Assembly (NCBI GenBank): GCA_022842845.1
Contig: JALHOT010000010.1
Coordinates: 62,001 to 126,000 of the forward strand
Direction of reading: 5' to 3'
Length of the DNA: 64,000 nucleotides
Source of the DNA: Cyclobacteriaceae bacterium
GTDB taxonomy: Bacteria > Bacteroidota > Bacteroidia > Cytophagales > Cyclobacteriaceae
In this document: positions 54,900 to 64,000 of the stretch, piece after piece
Numbering within the stretch: position 1 is the stretch's first letter
Layout of the letters: each line of letters starts with the position of its first letter
Notes under the pieces: generated by a model
The model's input: the letters and a program-made list of their open reading frames with translations, nothing else
Told to the model about the DNA's origin: nothing
Database searches by the model: none
Program-made: the position numbers and the translations under genes

Positions 54900-56822
54900 A
54901 TGAAGTTAGACTCAAAAATTCCTGAAGGGCCATTAGCAGAAAAATGGACAAAGCACAAGTTTAATGTCAAGCTTGTCAACCCTGCCAATAAGCGCAAGTA
55001 TGATGTGATCGTAGTAGGAACAGGTTTGGCAGGTGCATCTGCAGCTGCTTCTCTTGGTGAGCTGGGATACAATGTGAAGGCTTTCTGCTTTCAGGATAGC
55101 CCACGCAGGGCACATAGCATTGCCGCACAAGGAGGCATTAACGCTGCCAAGAACTATCAAAACGATGGTGACAGTGTTTATCGCCTTTTCTACGATACTA
55201 TTAAAGGCGGAGATTATCGTGCCCGTGAGGGTAACGTGTATCGCCTGGCAGAAGTAAGTGTGAATATCATTGACCAATGTGTGGCGCAAGGTGTTCCTTT
55301 TGCCCGTGAATATGGAGGACTACTGGCAAACCGATCTTTCGGTGGTGCCCAGGTTTCCAGAACATTTTATGCCCGTGGTCAAACCGGACAGCAATTGTTA
55401 TTAGGTGCCTACAGTGCATTGAACAGGCAGATTGCCAACGGCAAAGTGAAAATGTACACGCGCAGTGAAATGCTGGATGTGGTCATTGTTGATGGCAAAG
55501 CACGCGGTATCATTACACGCGATCTTGTAACGGGTAAGATAGAATCACACAGTGCCCACGCGGTGTTGTTATGTACAGGTGGCTACGGAAACGTGTTCTA
55601 CTTATCAACAAACGCCAAAGGTTCTAACGTAACAGCCGCCTGGAGAGCGCACAAAAAGGGTGCTCTGTTTGCTAACCCTTGCTTTACACAAATTCACCCA
55701 ACTTGTATCCCTGTATCTGGCGATCACCAGTCAAAGCTTACGCTGATGAGTGAGTCGCTTCGTAACGATGGACGGGTGTGGGTACCTAAAGTAGCCAAGC
55801 CTGGCCTGAAGGCGGTTGATGCGGTTTCAATTCCTGAATCAGAAAGAGATTATTTCCTTGAAAGGAAGTATCCTTCATTCGGTAACCTGGTTCCACGCGA
55901 TGTGGCTTCCAGAAATGCAAAAACAGTTTGCGATGAAGGTCGTGGTGTAGGGGCTACTGGTTTAGCAGTATTCCTTGATTTCTCTGATGCCATTAAACGT
56001 GATGGAGAAGCAGCGATCCGTGCTAAGTATGGTAACCTGTTCGACATGTATGCACAAATCACCGGAGACAATCCTTACAAAGGCCCTATGATGATTTATC
56101 CTGCTGTGCACTATACCATGGGTGGACTTTGGGTAGATTATAATTTAATGACGACCATCCCGGGTCTCTATGCTTTAGGTGAAGCAAACTTCTCTGATCA
56201 CGGGGCAAACCGCTTAGGTGCCAGCGCATTGATGCAAGGTTTGGCTGATGGATATTTTGTAATTCCTTATACTCTTGGAGATTATCTGGCGGGCATGTCA
56301 TACGAAAAGGTAAGCACCGACAGACCTGAGTTTAAAGAAGCCATCGACACTGTAAACAGTCGTGTGAATACGCTTCTTTCTATTAAAGGTAAAAAGACCG
56401 TTGATCAGTTCCATCGAGAACTGGGTCTTACCATGTGGGAGTACTGCGGTATGTCTAGAAGTGAAGGAGGATTGAAGACTGCCAAAGCTAAGATTCAAGG
56501 TTTGAAGAAAGAGTTCTGGTCGGACGTTGCCGTGTTGGGTGGTGCTGCTGAGCTTAACCAAGAACTTGAAAAGGCTTTGCGCGTTGCAGATTTGATTGAG
56601 CTAGGTGAGTTGATGGTAGACGATGCCTTGAACCGTGACGAATCATGCGGAGGTCACTTCAGAGAAGAGTCGGCTACTCCTGATGGTGAAGCTAAGCGTA
56701 AGGATGATGAATATGCTTATGTTGCTGCCTGGGAATTCAAAGGTGAAGATCAACCTGAACAACTGCACAAAGAAGAATTGATTTTTGAAAATGTTAAATT
56801 GACTCAACGTAGCTATAAATAA
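54900..56822 (+). CDS. sdhA: Succinate dehydrogenase flavoprotein subunit
   Basis: This 640-residue catalytic subunit oxidises succinate to fumarate and passes electrons through FAD. It has the Rossmann motif [19 protein letters not shown]. The covalent-FAD histidine is in [18 protein letters not shown]. Substrate-binding motifs include HPTCIPVSG and the late [12 protein letters not shown]. The C-terminal domain includes [13 protein letters not shown]. It is located between sdhC and sdhB with 3-33-bp spacing. The size is that of the Bacteroidota/B-type enzyme. Confidence 0.97.
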   Translation: MKLDSKIPEGPLAEKWTKHKFNVKLVNPANKRKYDVIVVGTGLAGASAAASLGELGYNVKAFCFQDSPRRAHSIAAQGGINAAKNYQNDGDSVYRLFYDTIKGGDYRAREGNVYRLAEVSVNIIDQCVAQGVPFAREYGGLLANRSFGGAQVSRTFYARGQTGQQLLLGAYSALNRQIANGKVKMYTRSEMLDVVIVDGKARGIITRDLVTGKIESHSAHAVLLCTGGYGNVFYLSTNAKGSNVTAAWRAHKKGALFANPCFTQIHPTCIPVSGDHQSKLTLMSESLRNDGRVWVPKVAKPGLKAVDAVSIPESERDYFLERKYPSFGNLVPRDVASRNAKTVCDEGRGVGATGLAVFLDFSDAIKRDGEAAIRAKYGNLFDMYAQITGDNPYKGPMMIYPAVHYTMGGLWVDYNLMTTIPGLYALGEANFSDHGANRLGASALMQGLADGYFVIPYTLGDYLAGMSYEKVSTDRPEFKEAIDTVNSRVNTLLSIKGKKTVDQFHRELGLTMWEYCGMSRSEGGLKTAKAKIQGLKKEFWSDVAVLGGAAELNQELEKALRVADLIELGELMVDDALNRDESCGGHFREESATPDGEAKRKDDEYAYVAAWEFKGEDQPEQLHKEELIFENVKLTQRSYK

Positions 56823-56825
56823 GAT

Positions 56826-57593
56826 ATGAAGATTACGTTAAAGATCTGGAGACAAAAGGATAGCAATAGCAAAGGTGCTTTTAAGACCTATGTTTGTGAT
56901 CATGTTTCACCCGACATGTCCTTTTTGGAGATGCTGGATGTTTTGAACAACGACTTGATCCGCAAAGGGGAGGAATCCATTGCTTTTGATCATGACTGTC
57001 GCGAAGGTATTTGTGGTATGTGCAGTTTGTACATCAATGGACATCCGCACGGCCCGCTGCAAACCACTACTTGTCAATTACACATGCGTAGCTTCAAGGA
57101 TGGCGAAACCATTACGATTGAGCCTTGGAGAGCAAAAGCCTTTCCGGTAGTAAAAGATCTTGTAGTTGATCGCAGTGCTTTTGACCGCATCCAAAGATCA
57201 GGTGGATTTATTTCTGTGAACACAGGTGGTGTGCCTGATGCCAACGAAATTCCTATCCCTAAAAAGATAGCAGACGAAGCTTTTGACGCTGCCACTTGTA
57301 TTGGTTGCGGAGCGTGCGTAGCGGCTTGTAAGAATGCCTCAGCGATGCTCTTTGTGAGTGCTAAAGTTTCTCAATTTGCTTTGTTACCACAAGGTAAGCC
57401 AGAGCGTAAAGAACGCGTTGAGAAAATGGTTGCACAGATGGATGAAGAAGGTTTTGGAGCTTGTACCAATACAGGAGCTTGCGAGGCTGAATGCCCTAAG
57501 GGTATTAGCATTACTAATATTGCGCGCATGAATCGCGAGTATTTCTCTGCCATGACTACTTCTTATGAAGTAGCTGTTGGGGGAGGAGAATAA
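56826..57593 (+). CDS. sdhB: Succinate dehydrogenase iron-sulfur subunit
   Basis: This 255-residue electron-transfer subunit of complex II has three clusters. The N-terminal [2Fe-2S] domain has CREGICGMC and a distal Cys in TTTCQL. The C-terminal ferredoxin-type motifs [11 protein letters not shown] and [15 protein letters not shown] hold the [4Fe-4S] and [3Fe-4S] clusters. It starts 3 nt after sdhA and is followed by a strong terminator. Electrons go to menaquinone through SdhC. Confidence 0.97.
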   Translation: MKITLKIWRQKDSNSKGAFKTYVCDHVSPDMSFLEMLDVLNNDLIRKGEESIAFDHDCREGICGMCSLYINGHPHGPLQTTTCQLHMRSFKDGETITIEPWRAKAFPVVKDLVVDRSAFDRIQRSGGFISVNTGGVPDANEIPIPKKIADEAFDAATCIGCGACVAACKNASAMLFVSAKVSQFALLPQGKPERKERVEKMVAQMDEEGFGACTNTGACEAECPKGISITNIARMNREYFSAMTTSYEVAVGGGE

Positions 57594-57610
57594 TAGTAAG
57601 CGTACTACTA

Positions 57611-57647
57611 AACAACAAAGCCTCTGAAAAGAGGCTTTGTTGTTTTT
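57611..57647. terminator. Bidirectional terminator after sdhB
   Basis: A perfect 14-bp stem (AACAACAAAGCCTC at 57611-57624 with GAGGCTTTGTTGTT at 57631-57644), TGAAAA loop, then a T-run. It separates sdhB from the convergent ABC transporter genes. Confidence 0.92.
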
Positions 57648-57661
57648 ACTCAGCTAAGAAA

Positions 57662-58411
57662 TTATTTTCCCCTGAGGCTGCTCATTACTTTGTTGGCAAA
57701 TACGAAATCATCTAACTCTTTAACCCCGGAGTGTGTGATGTCTTCTTTACCACCTTCCCATAATTTGTGGCCCTTGTAGAGGTACATGATGTTATCACCC
57801 ATTCCCATAACGGAATTCATATCGTGCGTTACAACTATGGTGGTAGTATTGAATTCATAAGTAAGTTCTTGAATCAATTCATCAATCAAAATAGAGGTTT
57901 GTGGGTCAAGACCTGAGTTGGGTTCATCACAAAATAAATAGGCTGGGTTATTGACAATGGCTCTGGCAATGCCTACGCGCTTTTTCATACCACCACTAAT
58001 TTCTGAAGGCATTTTTTTACCAGCATTTTCCAGACCGACACGCTTTAAGCAAAATTGTACTCTATCCAGTTTTTCATCAGGCTTCATTTTAGTGAGGATG
58101 TCTAAAGGGAACATCACATTTTTTTCTACCGTTTTAGAGTCAAACAGTGCACCCCCTTGAAACAGCATCCCGATTTCTCTCCTGATCTCCGCTTTCATTT
58201 CGTGGTCGGCATCAGAAAAGTTACGCATATCGTAAAAGATCTTCCCTTCATCGGTTGGGATGAGGCCAACAATACACTTCAGTAAAACACTTTTACCAGT
58301 ACCACTGGAACCGATAATCAAATTGCATTTGCCCTTTTCAAATTCTCCGCTGATGGCTTCCAATACCATCTTCCCATCAAAGGATTTTGATACGTCTTTA
58401 ATCTTGATCAT
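57662..58411 (-). CDS. ABC transporter ATPase, MlaF-like
   Basis: This is a 249-residue ABC ATPase with Walker A GSSGTGKSVLLK (about 34-45), Q-loop LFQGGALFDSKTV, signature ISGGMKKRVGIARA, Walker B YLFCDEPNSGLDP and H-loop VVTHDMNSV. The glycine-rich signature with MKKR is typical of Mla/toluene-tolerance phospholipid transporters. It overlaps the permease gene by 4 nt. The two form the inner membrane core of a lipid-asymmetry system. No MlaD (MCE) gene is adjacent in the window. Confidence 0.93.
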   Translation of the reverse strand: MIKIKDVSKSFDGKMVLEAISGEFEKGKCNLIIGSSGTGKSVLLKCIVGLIPTDEGKIFYDMRNFSDADHEMKAEIRREIGMLFQGGALFDSKTVEKNVMFPLDILTKMKPDEKLDRVQFCLKRVGLENAGKKMPSEISGGMKKRVGIARAIVNNPAYLFCDEPNSGLDPQTSILIDELIQELTYEFNTTTIVVTHDMNSVMGMGDNIMYLYKGHKLWEGGKEDITHSGVKELDDFVFANKVMSSLRGK

Positions 58412-59148
58412 GCCAGTAACAATTGAGCCAGTAAATAATCTGCAATGAGCACAGCAATTACACTATTGGTAACGGCCCCTGTGGTAGCTATACCTACTTC
58501 CAAAGCACCCCCTTGCGTGTAAAATCCTTTAAAAGAAGAAATGGACGAAATCAAAAAGGCAAAAGCCAACGATTTAATTAAGGCGAAGGTGATGGTGAAC
58601 TCGTTGAATACAAATCGAATTCCAAAGATGTATTCAGGAGGGGTAATAATACCGGTAGCCGCGCCTATCAGGTAGCCTCCAAAAAGTGAGCAAAAGCCTG
58701 CTATCACCACCAGCATAGGGTACATGAGCATAGATGCTATAATCTTGGGCAACACCAGGTAAGAAATAGAATTAATACCCATCACTTCTACCGCATCGAT
58801 TTGTTCTGTAATGCGCATGGTGCCAAGCCCACCAGCCATGCTGGAACCAACCTTACCCGCATAGATAATGGCCATAATGGTAGGTGCTAATTCCAACACG
58901 GTCATCTCTCTTACCACTTGGGCAATCACATAGCGCGGAATTAAGGGACTCACCAGATTATAAGCCGTCTGAACTGTTGATACAGCCCCTATGAAGGTAG
59001 ACACCAGCACCACTAGAAAGAGCGACCCTATGCCGATAGAAATACACTCCTCCAGCACTAAATGATAATAGGTTTTGAAAGACTCTCTGTTAATAAAAAG
59101 TGACCGCAGAAAGATAAAATAGCGGCCAACCTGATAAAAAAACTGCAT
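58408..59148 (-). CDS. ABC transporter permease, MlaE-like
   Basis: This 246-residue permease of the MlaE/Ttg2B family has five or six hydrophobic helices. The conserved stretch REMTVLELAPTIMAIIYAGKVGSSMAGGLGTMRITEQIDAVEVMGINS is typical (broken here: family core about 80-130). It forms the membrane channel for phospholipid transport with the overlapping ATPase gene downstream. Ligand direction (retrograde or anterograde) cannot be told from sequence. Confidence 0.92.
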   Translation of the reverse strand: MQFFYQVGRYFIFLRSLFINRESFKTYYHLVLEECISIGIGSLFLVVLVSTFIGAVSTVQTAYNLVSPLIPRYVIAQVVREMTVLELAPTIMAIIYAGKVGSSMAGGLGTMRITEQIDAVEVMGINSISYLVLPKIIASMLMYPMLVVIAGFCSLFGGYLIGAATGIITPPEYIFGIRFVFNEFTITFALIKSLAFAFLISSISSFKGFYTQGGALEVGIATTGAVTNSVIAVLIADYLLAQLLLA

Positions 59149-59205
59149 AACAAAGGGGGTATAACTATCTTGCTAAGGTAGAAAAATAATCTTACTCAGC
59201 ATTTT

Positions 59206-59913
59206 ATGAATAAACTCATTGTAGTGAGCGGGGCCACTAAAGGAATAGGCAGGGCCGTAGTGGAAGAATTTTTGAAGCATGGTTTTGATGCTGCAGTTTG
59301 TGCAAGGAACCAAGCAGACTTAAATAGTATGAAGGAAGAATGCCTGAAGCTTTTTCCAGCATCTACGGTTCATATTTTTCAAGCGGATATGGCTATAAAG
59401 GAAGAGGTACAACACTTTGCACATTTTATTTTGTCTCTAAAAAGATCCATTGACGTATTGGTGAATAATGCCGGTTATTTTGTGCCAGGGGAAATAGCCA
59501 CAGAACCTGAGGGCACCCTCGAGAGCATGATGGATGCTAATCTATACAGCGCCTACCATTTAACGCGCGGTTTAGTGGCTGCCATGGTACAGGAAAAGAC
59601 CGGGCATATTTTCAACGTCTGTTCGATTGCCAGTATAAAAGCCTATTCAAATGGTGGTAGTTATGCCATTACCAAATTTGCCATGTTAGGTCTCTCAAAA
59701 TGTTTGCGGGAAGAATTGAAACCGCACGGTATTCGCGTGACAGCTGTTATGCCAGGTGCCACAAAAACGGCCAGTTGGGATGGAGTTGACCTACCGGAAG
59801 ATCGTTTTATGAGTGTTGAAGATGTGGCCTCCCTCATTTATGCATGTCATGCTATTTCACCACGCAGTGTGGTGGAGGAAATACTGATTCGACCACAATT
59901 GGGAGATATTTAA
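59206..59913 (+). CDS. Short-chain dehydrogenase/reductase
   Basis: This is a 235-residue SDR enzyme with cofactor motif VSGATKGIGRAV (TGxxxGxG type), structural NNAGYFV, and the catalytic Ser and Tyr-x3-Lys in FNVCSIAS ... SYAITKFAM. It resembles FabG-like 3-oxoacyl reductases, but substrate is not determinable. No fatty acid genes are adjacent. The stop lies 3 nt from the stop of a convergent second SDR gene. A TATCTTG sequence upstream is a weak -7 candidate. Confidence 0.88.
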   Translation: MNKLIVVSGATKGIGRAVVEEFLKHGFDAAVCARNQADLNSMKEECLKLFPASTVHIFQADMAIKEEVQHFAHFILSLKRSIDVLVNNAGYFVPGEIATEPEGTLESMMDANLYSAYHLTRGLVAAMVQEKTGHIFNVCSIASIKAYSNGGSYAITKFAMLGLSKCLREELKPHGIRVTAVMPGATKTASWDGVDLPEDRFMSVEDVASLIYACHAISPRSVVEEILIRPQLGDI

Positions 59914-59916
59914 GGA

Positions 59917-60591
59917 TTAATAGAAGGTGTGTATGGTTGGCTGATTCTCTGACGAGTGGCCCGCTAAAAGTTCTACAATTTTGCTGGCAATAACAGAAGG
60001 TTTTACCCATTTGCTCATATCAGCCTTTGGCATGGCCTCTCTATTGCTGGGGGTATCAATGGTACCAGGTACAATCACATGGATAGTCACTTTGGTTTGA
60101 TCACGGTCTGCATTTAGAATAGCTGCGAGGTTCAGCAGCAAAGATTTTGAGAGGGTGTAGGCCAAAGCGCCTTTGCCCAGCTCTAAATGTTGAGCTCCTT
60201 TGGCAGCAATCACAATAATGTTTCCACCACCATGCTCTTGCATGTGTTGATAGAGAGGGCGAATTAAAGTGTAGACTGTTTTGAAATTGATGTTCAGTTG
60301 CTTTTCTAGGTCTGCATAAGCGGTGTTTTCCAGGCTTCCCATGGCAAAGCCGCCTGCGAGCAACGCAGCTGCTTGTATACTTTTATGTTGCTCGATACTG
60401 GCTTTTAAAAAGTGCTGTACAGGCAGCTCATCCCTTAAATCAAGGCTGGTGTACTGTACGTTTTCTGCCTTGCTTTTATCTAAATCTTTTCTGCCAATTG
60501 CCTCAACAAAGAAGTTAGCCTTGCATAAAGCCTCTACTACTGCATGACCAAGTTGCCCACTGGCACCACTCACAATACATGTTGGATTCAT
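59917..60591 (-). CDS. Second short-chain dehydrogenase/reductase
   Basis: This is a 224-residue SDR with cofactor motif VSGASGQLGHAV, an LLAGGF segment where NNAG is usual, and the catalytic YTLSKSLL (Tyr-x3-Lys). It is divergent in sequence from its convergent neighbour, so not a recent duplicate. Start ATG 60591 is adjacent to the stop of the outer membrane protein gene (60592). It may be transcribed with that gene. Substrate unknown. Confidence 0.85.
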   Translation of the reverse strand: MNPTCIVSGASGQLGHAVVEALCKANFFVEAIGRKDLDKSKAENVQYTSLDLRDELPVQHFLKASIEQHKSIQAAALLAGGFAMGSLENTAYADLEKQLNINFKTVYTLIRPLYQHMQEHGGGNIIVIAAKGAQHLELGKGALAYTLSKSLLLNLAAILNADRDQTKVTIHVIVPGTIDTPSNREAMPKADMSKWVKPSVIASKIVELLAGHSSENQPTIHTFY

Positions 60592-61461
60592 CTACTTAGG
60601 CTTTTTGCGTTTGGGGCCGTATTGCACAAAGGATTTCACCTTTTTAGGTTTGGCTTTTGTTTCTATAAACAAGTAACGTGAGTAGCCAAAAGTGAGTGAG
60701 AAAAAAACATCCCTGCGCTCACCAGCGATTTCATAAATCGTTTGATTGTTGTCAGCACGGTTTAGGTAGTCAGCAGATCGTGGATCGAATACACCTCCGT
60801 TGGCGCGCAGATCAAAAGATAACCTGGCGTGATCGGTTATATCCCAGTCAGATCGCAGGCCCAACGATCCAAAAACCTGTACTGATTTGAAATCCGTTTT
60901 CTTAAGGGTCTCCAAGTTGTTGACAAGAGGGCTCACCACACCATCATACTCAACTGTATACGTATCAGGTAAAAGGCTATACGTGGCAGCAGGAAAAATG
61001 AGTTTTGCATCAATGTGCTTGATACTTTCATTGGCTTTTAACAAATGGGCATAGCTGATGCCTGCAACAAAACTCACTTTGAAAAAGGATAAATCGATCA
61101 AGTGCTTTTTATAGGAGAAGGGAATCTGCAAGTAAGTCATGCTGATGCTTCGTTCACCCACTTGTCCTCCTTGCGTGTTGAGTATGTTAAAAGTTTGGCC
61201 GACCTCGGTAAGTTGAGGATCTACCATGAAGCCAAAGCCCATATAATCGACACCGGCATGCACCCCACCAGGAATAAATTTAGCGCCATATTTAGCCTGG
61301 TATCGTGGGTCAAGGCTAATGCCTTCATCAAATGTAAATGTTGAAGTTACCCCACCAAATAAACCTATAGAGTAGGTTACTTCTTTTTGTGCATGGCAAT
61401 GCATTGAAATAAGCAGCAGGCCACAGATTTTTAGGCATACACGGTTCAATGTAAAGATCAC
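60592..61461 (-). CDS. Outer membrane beta-barrel protein, PorT-like
   Basis: This is a protein of about 289 residues with a signal sequence (LKICGLLLISMHCHAQ) and alternating beta strands typical of the Bacteroidota PorT-type/outer-membrane-beta-barrel family (SIGLFGGVTSTF, GERSISMTYLQIPFSYKKHLID, DVFFSLTFGYSRYLF). The tail is lysine/proline-rich. No ATG is available: GTG 61461 or TTG 61449 is the probable start. The function is unknown. It is followed directly by the SDR gene. Confidence 0.72.
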   Translation of the reverse strand: MIFTLNRVCLKICGLLLISMHCHAQKEVTYSIGLFGGVTSTFTFDEGISLDPRYQAKYGAKFIPGGVHAGVDYMGFGFMVDPQLTEVGQTFNILNTQGGQVGERSISMTYLQIPFSYKKHLIDLSFFKVSFVAGISYAHLLKANESIKHIDAKLIFPAATYSLLPDTYTVEYDGVVSPLVNNLETLKKTDFKSVQVFGSLGLRSDWDITDHARLSFDLRANGGVFDPRSADYLNRADNNQTIYEIAGERRDVFFSLTFGYSRYLFIETKAKPKKVKSFVQYGPKRKKPK

Positions 61462-61562
61462 TTTAAGAGGGGTAGCTATTTACAATATGCAAATTAGCAA
61501 TTTAATTGGTGTTCAGACAGGTCGTAAAGGGGTCTAATTAGACCATCAAAGGATTTTTACGA

Positions 61563-62324
61563 TTAATAGATGATAGCTCCGATTGTTAGCTGGATCATTC
61601 CGGTACTTGTAAAACCAGTTTGGTAGCTAAGCACATCATTTGTTACTTGTACGGAGCCCCTTTTAATAAAGCGCGACCGGTCACCAGATAAATAGCTAAG
61701 CCTTACAAAGAAAGATGCGTGGGCTTCGGGGAGGTCAGTTTCTACCAGTCTTACTTTTCGGCTGTGGATGCCCAGCCCAAAACCATAGCCAAGACTTCCA
61801 TCATTTTCACTGCCAATGACGATGTCTTCCTCACCATCGTCAAAGATTGTTTTATCTACTTTGATACGTCCATTCATAATATGACCGCCAACCATGCCGT
61901 CTGCGAAGAGGGCAATCTTGCCTTTTAAAGGAAAATAAATCCTGGCACTGGGGCCGACAAATATTTTGTTGATCGTGAACTTGTATCTGAAGGAAGTGAA
62001 GGGATCTGTAATCTTATCTCTTCCAAAAGTAAGGTAGGAGAAATCTATACCCAGCAACAAAGGGGATTCACGTTTTTTACCAAAGGGATTGATGCCAAAG
62101 CCTGAGGCAAAACCAAGGGTTATGTCTCCATAATCGCTCTTGATAGATTGTTGTAAAGTTAGATCGGGTAGGCCTCCGGCAAGCCCCAGGTAAAGATATC
62201 CTGGTATAGAGAATTGATTAGAAGAATGTTCAATATTGTAATTGTCAAGATCAACGGCTTCTTGTGCAAACAGCATGTTCCCTGCTTGCAGTAAGGCTAT
62301 CATCGATAGCAACAAGCTTCTCAT
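61563..62324 (-). CDS. Outer membrane beta-barrel-like protein
   Basis: This is a 253-residue exported protein with a signal peptide (1-20, ending LFAQ) and amphipathic beta strands (YLYLGLAGGLPDLTLQ, GDITLGFASGFGIN, FVGPSARIYFPLKGKIALFADG and ASFFVRLSYL). The size fits an eight-stranded barrel. No family is recognised. Its ATG overlaps the last base of the YebC-family gene, so it is translated from the yebC transcript. Confidence 0.75.
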   Translation of the reverse strand: MRSLLLSMIALLQAGNMLFAQEAVDLDNYNIEHSSNQFSIPGYLYLGLAGGLPDLTLQQSIKSDYGDITLGFASGFGINPFGKKRESPLLLGIDFSYLTFGRDKITDPFTSFRYKFTINKIFVGPSARIYFPLKGKIALFADGMVGGHIMNGRIKVDKTIFDDGEEDIVIGSENDGSLGYGFGLGIHSRKVRLVETDLPEAHASFFVRLSYLSGDRSRFIKRGSVQVTNDVLSYQTGFTSTGMIQLTIGAIIY

Positions 62325-63031
62325 TACGCTAGATTATGATAGACATTCTGAACATCATCATCTTCTTCTAAGGCATCTACGAGTTTTAGTACCTCGTCTT
62401 GTTCAGCCTCGCTTAATTCTTTAGTTGTAGTTGGTATGTACTGTAACTCTGCGCTGGTGGCTTCAATCTTTTTATCTTCGAGAAACTTCACCATTTGTCC
62501 GAAGTCAGTAAACTTGGTGTGCACCACTGTTTCTTCCTCATTTTGTTCAATGTCCTCGGCTCCGGCATCGATCAAGTCTAGTTCCAATTCTTCCAGGTTT
62601 AAAACGTTTGGCGCAAACTTGAAAACGCCTTTACGCTCGAACATAAAAGCTACAGAACCAGAGTTACCCATACTGCCATCGTTTTTGGTAAAAATAAGGC
62701 GCACATTGGCCACGGTGCGGGTTGGATTATCGGTAGCACATTCTACCAATATTGGCACTCCGTGAGGGGCGTAGCCTTCATAGACTACCTCCTGGTAATC
62801 TTTGTCTTCTTTTGAGGTAGCTCGCTTAATTGCAGCTTCCACTTTATCCTTCGGCATGTTTAAGCCTTTCGCATTTTGGATGATGGTACGAAGCTTTGAG
62901 TTGGTTTCTGGGTTACCACCACCAGATTTTACCGCAATATTTATTTCCTTTCCAATTTTGGTAAAGGCTTTTGACATTTTTGCGTTGCGAGCAAAGATCT
63001 TGTGCTTACGTTTCTCAAATATGCGTCCCAT
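62324..63031 (-). CDS. YebC/PmpR (TACO1) family regulatory protein
   Basis: This 235-residue protein of the YebC/TACO1 family binds DNA or the ribosome; in bacteria it is described as a transcriptional regulator or as a translation factor for polyproline stretches. The N-terminus is MGRIFEKRKHKIFARNAKMS instead of the usual MAGHSKW..., a Bacteroidota-type variant. Family motifs are AIKRATSKEDKDYQEVVYEGYAP and GSVAFMFERKGVF. A promoter with perfect spacing precedes it. The outer membrane protein gene overlaps its stop by 1 nt. Confidence 0.92.
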   Translation of the reverse strand: MGRIFEKRKHKIFARNAKMSKAFTKIGKEINIAVKSGGGNPETNSKLRTIIQNAKGLNMPKDKVEAAIKRATSKEDKDYQEVVYEGYAPHGVPILVECATDNPTRTVANVRLIFTKNDGSMGNSGSVAFMFERKGVFKFAPNVLNLEELELDLIDAGAEDIEQNEEETVVHTKFTDFGQMVKFLEDKKIEATSAELQYIPTTTKELSEAEQDEVLKLVDALEEDDDVQNVYHNLA

Positions 63032-63050
63032 AAGAATAAATTAAGATTGG

Positions 63051-63081
63051 CAAAAATAGATGGCTTTATCCATACCTCAAA
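63051..63081 (-). promoter_or_regulatory. Promoter TTTG-N19-TATTTTTG for the YebC-family gene
   Basis: On the minus strand, TTTG (63081-63078) and TATTTTTG (63058-63051) are 19 nt apart, a perfect Bacteroidota promoter. The -33 box overlaps the stop codon of the upstream menE-like gene. Confidence 0.7.
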
Positions 63082-64000
63082 GACCAAGTTTACGCAATGT
63101 TTCGGGGCGGTTTATCTTGCCAGTAGGGGTTATAGCAAATGCCTGAACATAGAAAATCTGCTTCGGTACCTCATAGGCTTTCAGTTGGGCCTTTAGTCGT
63201 TGAATAAGCCTTGTTTCATCCAGCGCTTGTTCGCTTTCAATAATCAAAACGGCCTTACTGCCTAATACATCATCATGTATGCCGGCCACAAAAAAGAGAT
63301 GGTTGAGGGATAGTTCTTCAAAAGTGGTAAAGATCACCTCTTCAACTTTTTCAGGGAATATCTTGATACCTCCTGAATTGATGATATGATCTGCACGCCC
63401 TAACCAGCGGAAGGTAGTGGGGCTTAGTATGTCTACTACATCATTGGTTATGATGGATTCCGTGAGGAAATTGGTCTGTATTACCAGACAGTTTCTATCG
63501 TCTGTGCTGATGTGAACATTAGGAAGTACGGTAAAGTAATCATCTCTGTCAACACCAGAAATTTTCTGTAAGGCAATGTGCGAGAGCGTCTCCGTCATAC
63601 CATAGGTTTGATAAACTGATGATGCGGACTTCGCTAATATTGGTTCTACATGTTTGGGTATGGGGGCCCCACCAATGATGATTTTACTGATTCGATTCAA
63701 GGCTGAAGGTCCCATTTCCTGGATGATCGCAGATACCTGATATGGAACCATGGCTGCGAAATCAAATGTAAATGCTGGATCTAAGTCTTTCAGTGGATTG
63801 CTGGTAGGGTCAATGGCGGTAATGGATAAATTGCCAATGAGGCAGCGAACCAACATCATAATGCCGGCCACGTATTGTGTTGGCAAGCAGATCAGCGCGC
63901 TATTGTTTTCTTGCAGCGATAGCGCCTGTAGGGTAGCCCTGGCAGAAGCGATGAGCTGCTCCCTGCTTACTTCAATTTTCTTGGGTGTTCCTGTAGAACC
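63077..64000 (-). CDS. menE: O-succinylbenzoate-CoA ligase-like AMP-binding enzyme, C-terminal part
   Basis: This is a partial adenylate-forming ligase that enters at the right edge; about 308 codons are present and the N-terminus is missing. The phosphate-binding loop GSTGTPKKIEVSREQ is at the window edge. Later motifs are YQTYGMTETLSHIA, the WLGRADHIINSGGIKI hinge region and the C-terminal catalytic lysine region TPTGKINR. This pattern fits MenE of menaquinone synthesis (short C-terminal AMP-binding enzyme). A related acyl-CoA ligase is possible. It ends at the yebC promoter. Confidence 0.85.
   Translation of the reverse strand, partial: GSTGTPKKIEVSREQLIASARATLQALSLQENNSALICLPTQYVAGIMMLVRCLIGNLSITAIDPTSNPLKDLDPAFTFDFAAMVPYQVSAIIQEMGPSALNRISKIIIGGAPIPKHVEPILAKSASSVYQTYGMTETLSHIALQKISGVDRDDYFTVLPNVHISTDDRNCLVIQTNFLTESIITNDVVDILSPTTFRWLGRADHIINSGGIKIFPEKVEEVIFTTFEELSLNHLFFVAGIHDDVLGSKAVLIIESEQALDETRLIQRLKAQLKAYEVPKQIFYVQAFAITPTGKINRPETLRKLGL

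Overview
The window is a chromosomal segment of a member of the phylum Bacteroidota, most likely a Cytophagales-type bacterium. This rests on several gene types: a TonB-dependent receptor, a subtilase with a type IX secretion sorting domain, SprB repeats, LytS/LytTR regulators, DUF2141/DUF5916/DUF6913 family proteins, a Bacteroidota-type sdhCAB operon, a DNA polymerase III alpha subunit fused to its own proofreading exonuclease, and Bacteroidota promoter boxes (TAnnTTTG, some with an upstream TTTG). There is no rRNA, tRNA, CRISPR array or intact insertion sequence. Almost everything is ordinary chromosomal backbone.

Layout. 1-6.7 kb (+): the end of a TonB receptor, a TPR protein, a DUF2141 protein, a LytS/LytTR two-component pair, then CrtD-like and CruF carotenoid enzymes. 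6.7-9.9 kb (-): a DUF6913 protein, ligA and a degenerate TrpF-like protein. 9.9-18.2 kb (+): a lipoprotein overlapping a T9SS-exported subtilase, rpe, an outer membrane protein, gyrA and a TPR protein. 18.2-24.8 kb (-): a sugar-phosphate cluster (ROK glucokinase, pfkA, pgi, a second phosphofructokinase), a TsaC/Sua5 enzyme and a secreted NTF2-like protein. 24.8-36.9 kb (mixed): glycosyltransferase, SPOR/OmpA-type and TPR envelope proteins, a phosphodiesterase, a large DUF5916 protein, a CHASE3/PAS histidine kinase, an SprB-repeat/CX4CH haem-type lipoprotein, a YkgJ protein and a periplasmic thioredoxin.

36.9-42.9 kb is the least ordinary stretch. It holds a 1409-residue secreted TPR-CHAT (caspase-fold) protein, a NUMOD4/HNH endonuclease, a zinc-ribbon protein and a tail-less SSB paralogue divergent from it across a palindromic operator-like region. 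42.9-49.3 kb: a BatA-like protein, three ion-transport genes (CaCA antiporter, CorA, MscS), a polyprenyl synthase and thioredoxin. 49.5-53.7 kb is the exonuclease-DnaE fusion. 53.7-54.2 kb is an intergenic region with an operator-like triple repeat and two tiny ORFs. 54.2-57.6 kb is sdhCAB with a strong promoter and terminator. 57.7-64 kb: an MlaFE-type ABC transporter, two SDR enzymes, two outer membrane proteins, a YebC-family protein and the C-terminal part of a MenE-like ligase.

The genes together describe an aerobic, menaquinone-using, probably carotenoid-pigmented Gram-negative heterotroph. No complete new defence or mobile system is visible. The best leads are the signal-peptide-bearing TPR-CHAT protein, the NUMOD4-HNH/zinc-ribbon/SSB island, a nested REP-like palindrome at 35.06 kb, a recurring TAnnTTTG-N3-ATG (leaderless-type) arrangement, and a TrpF homologue lacking both catalytic residues.
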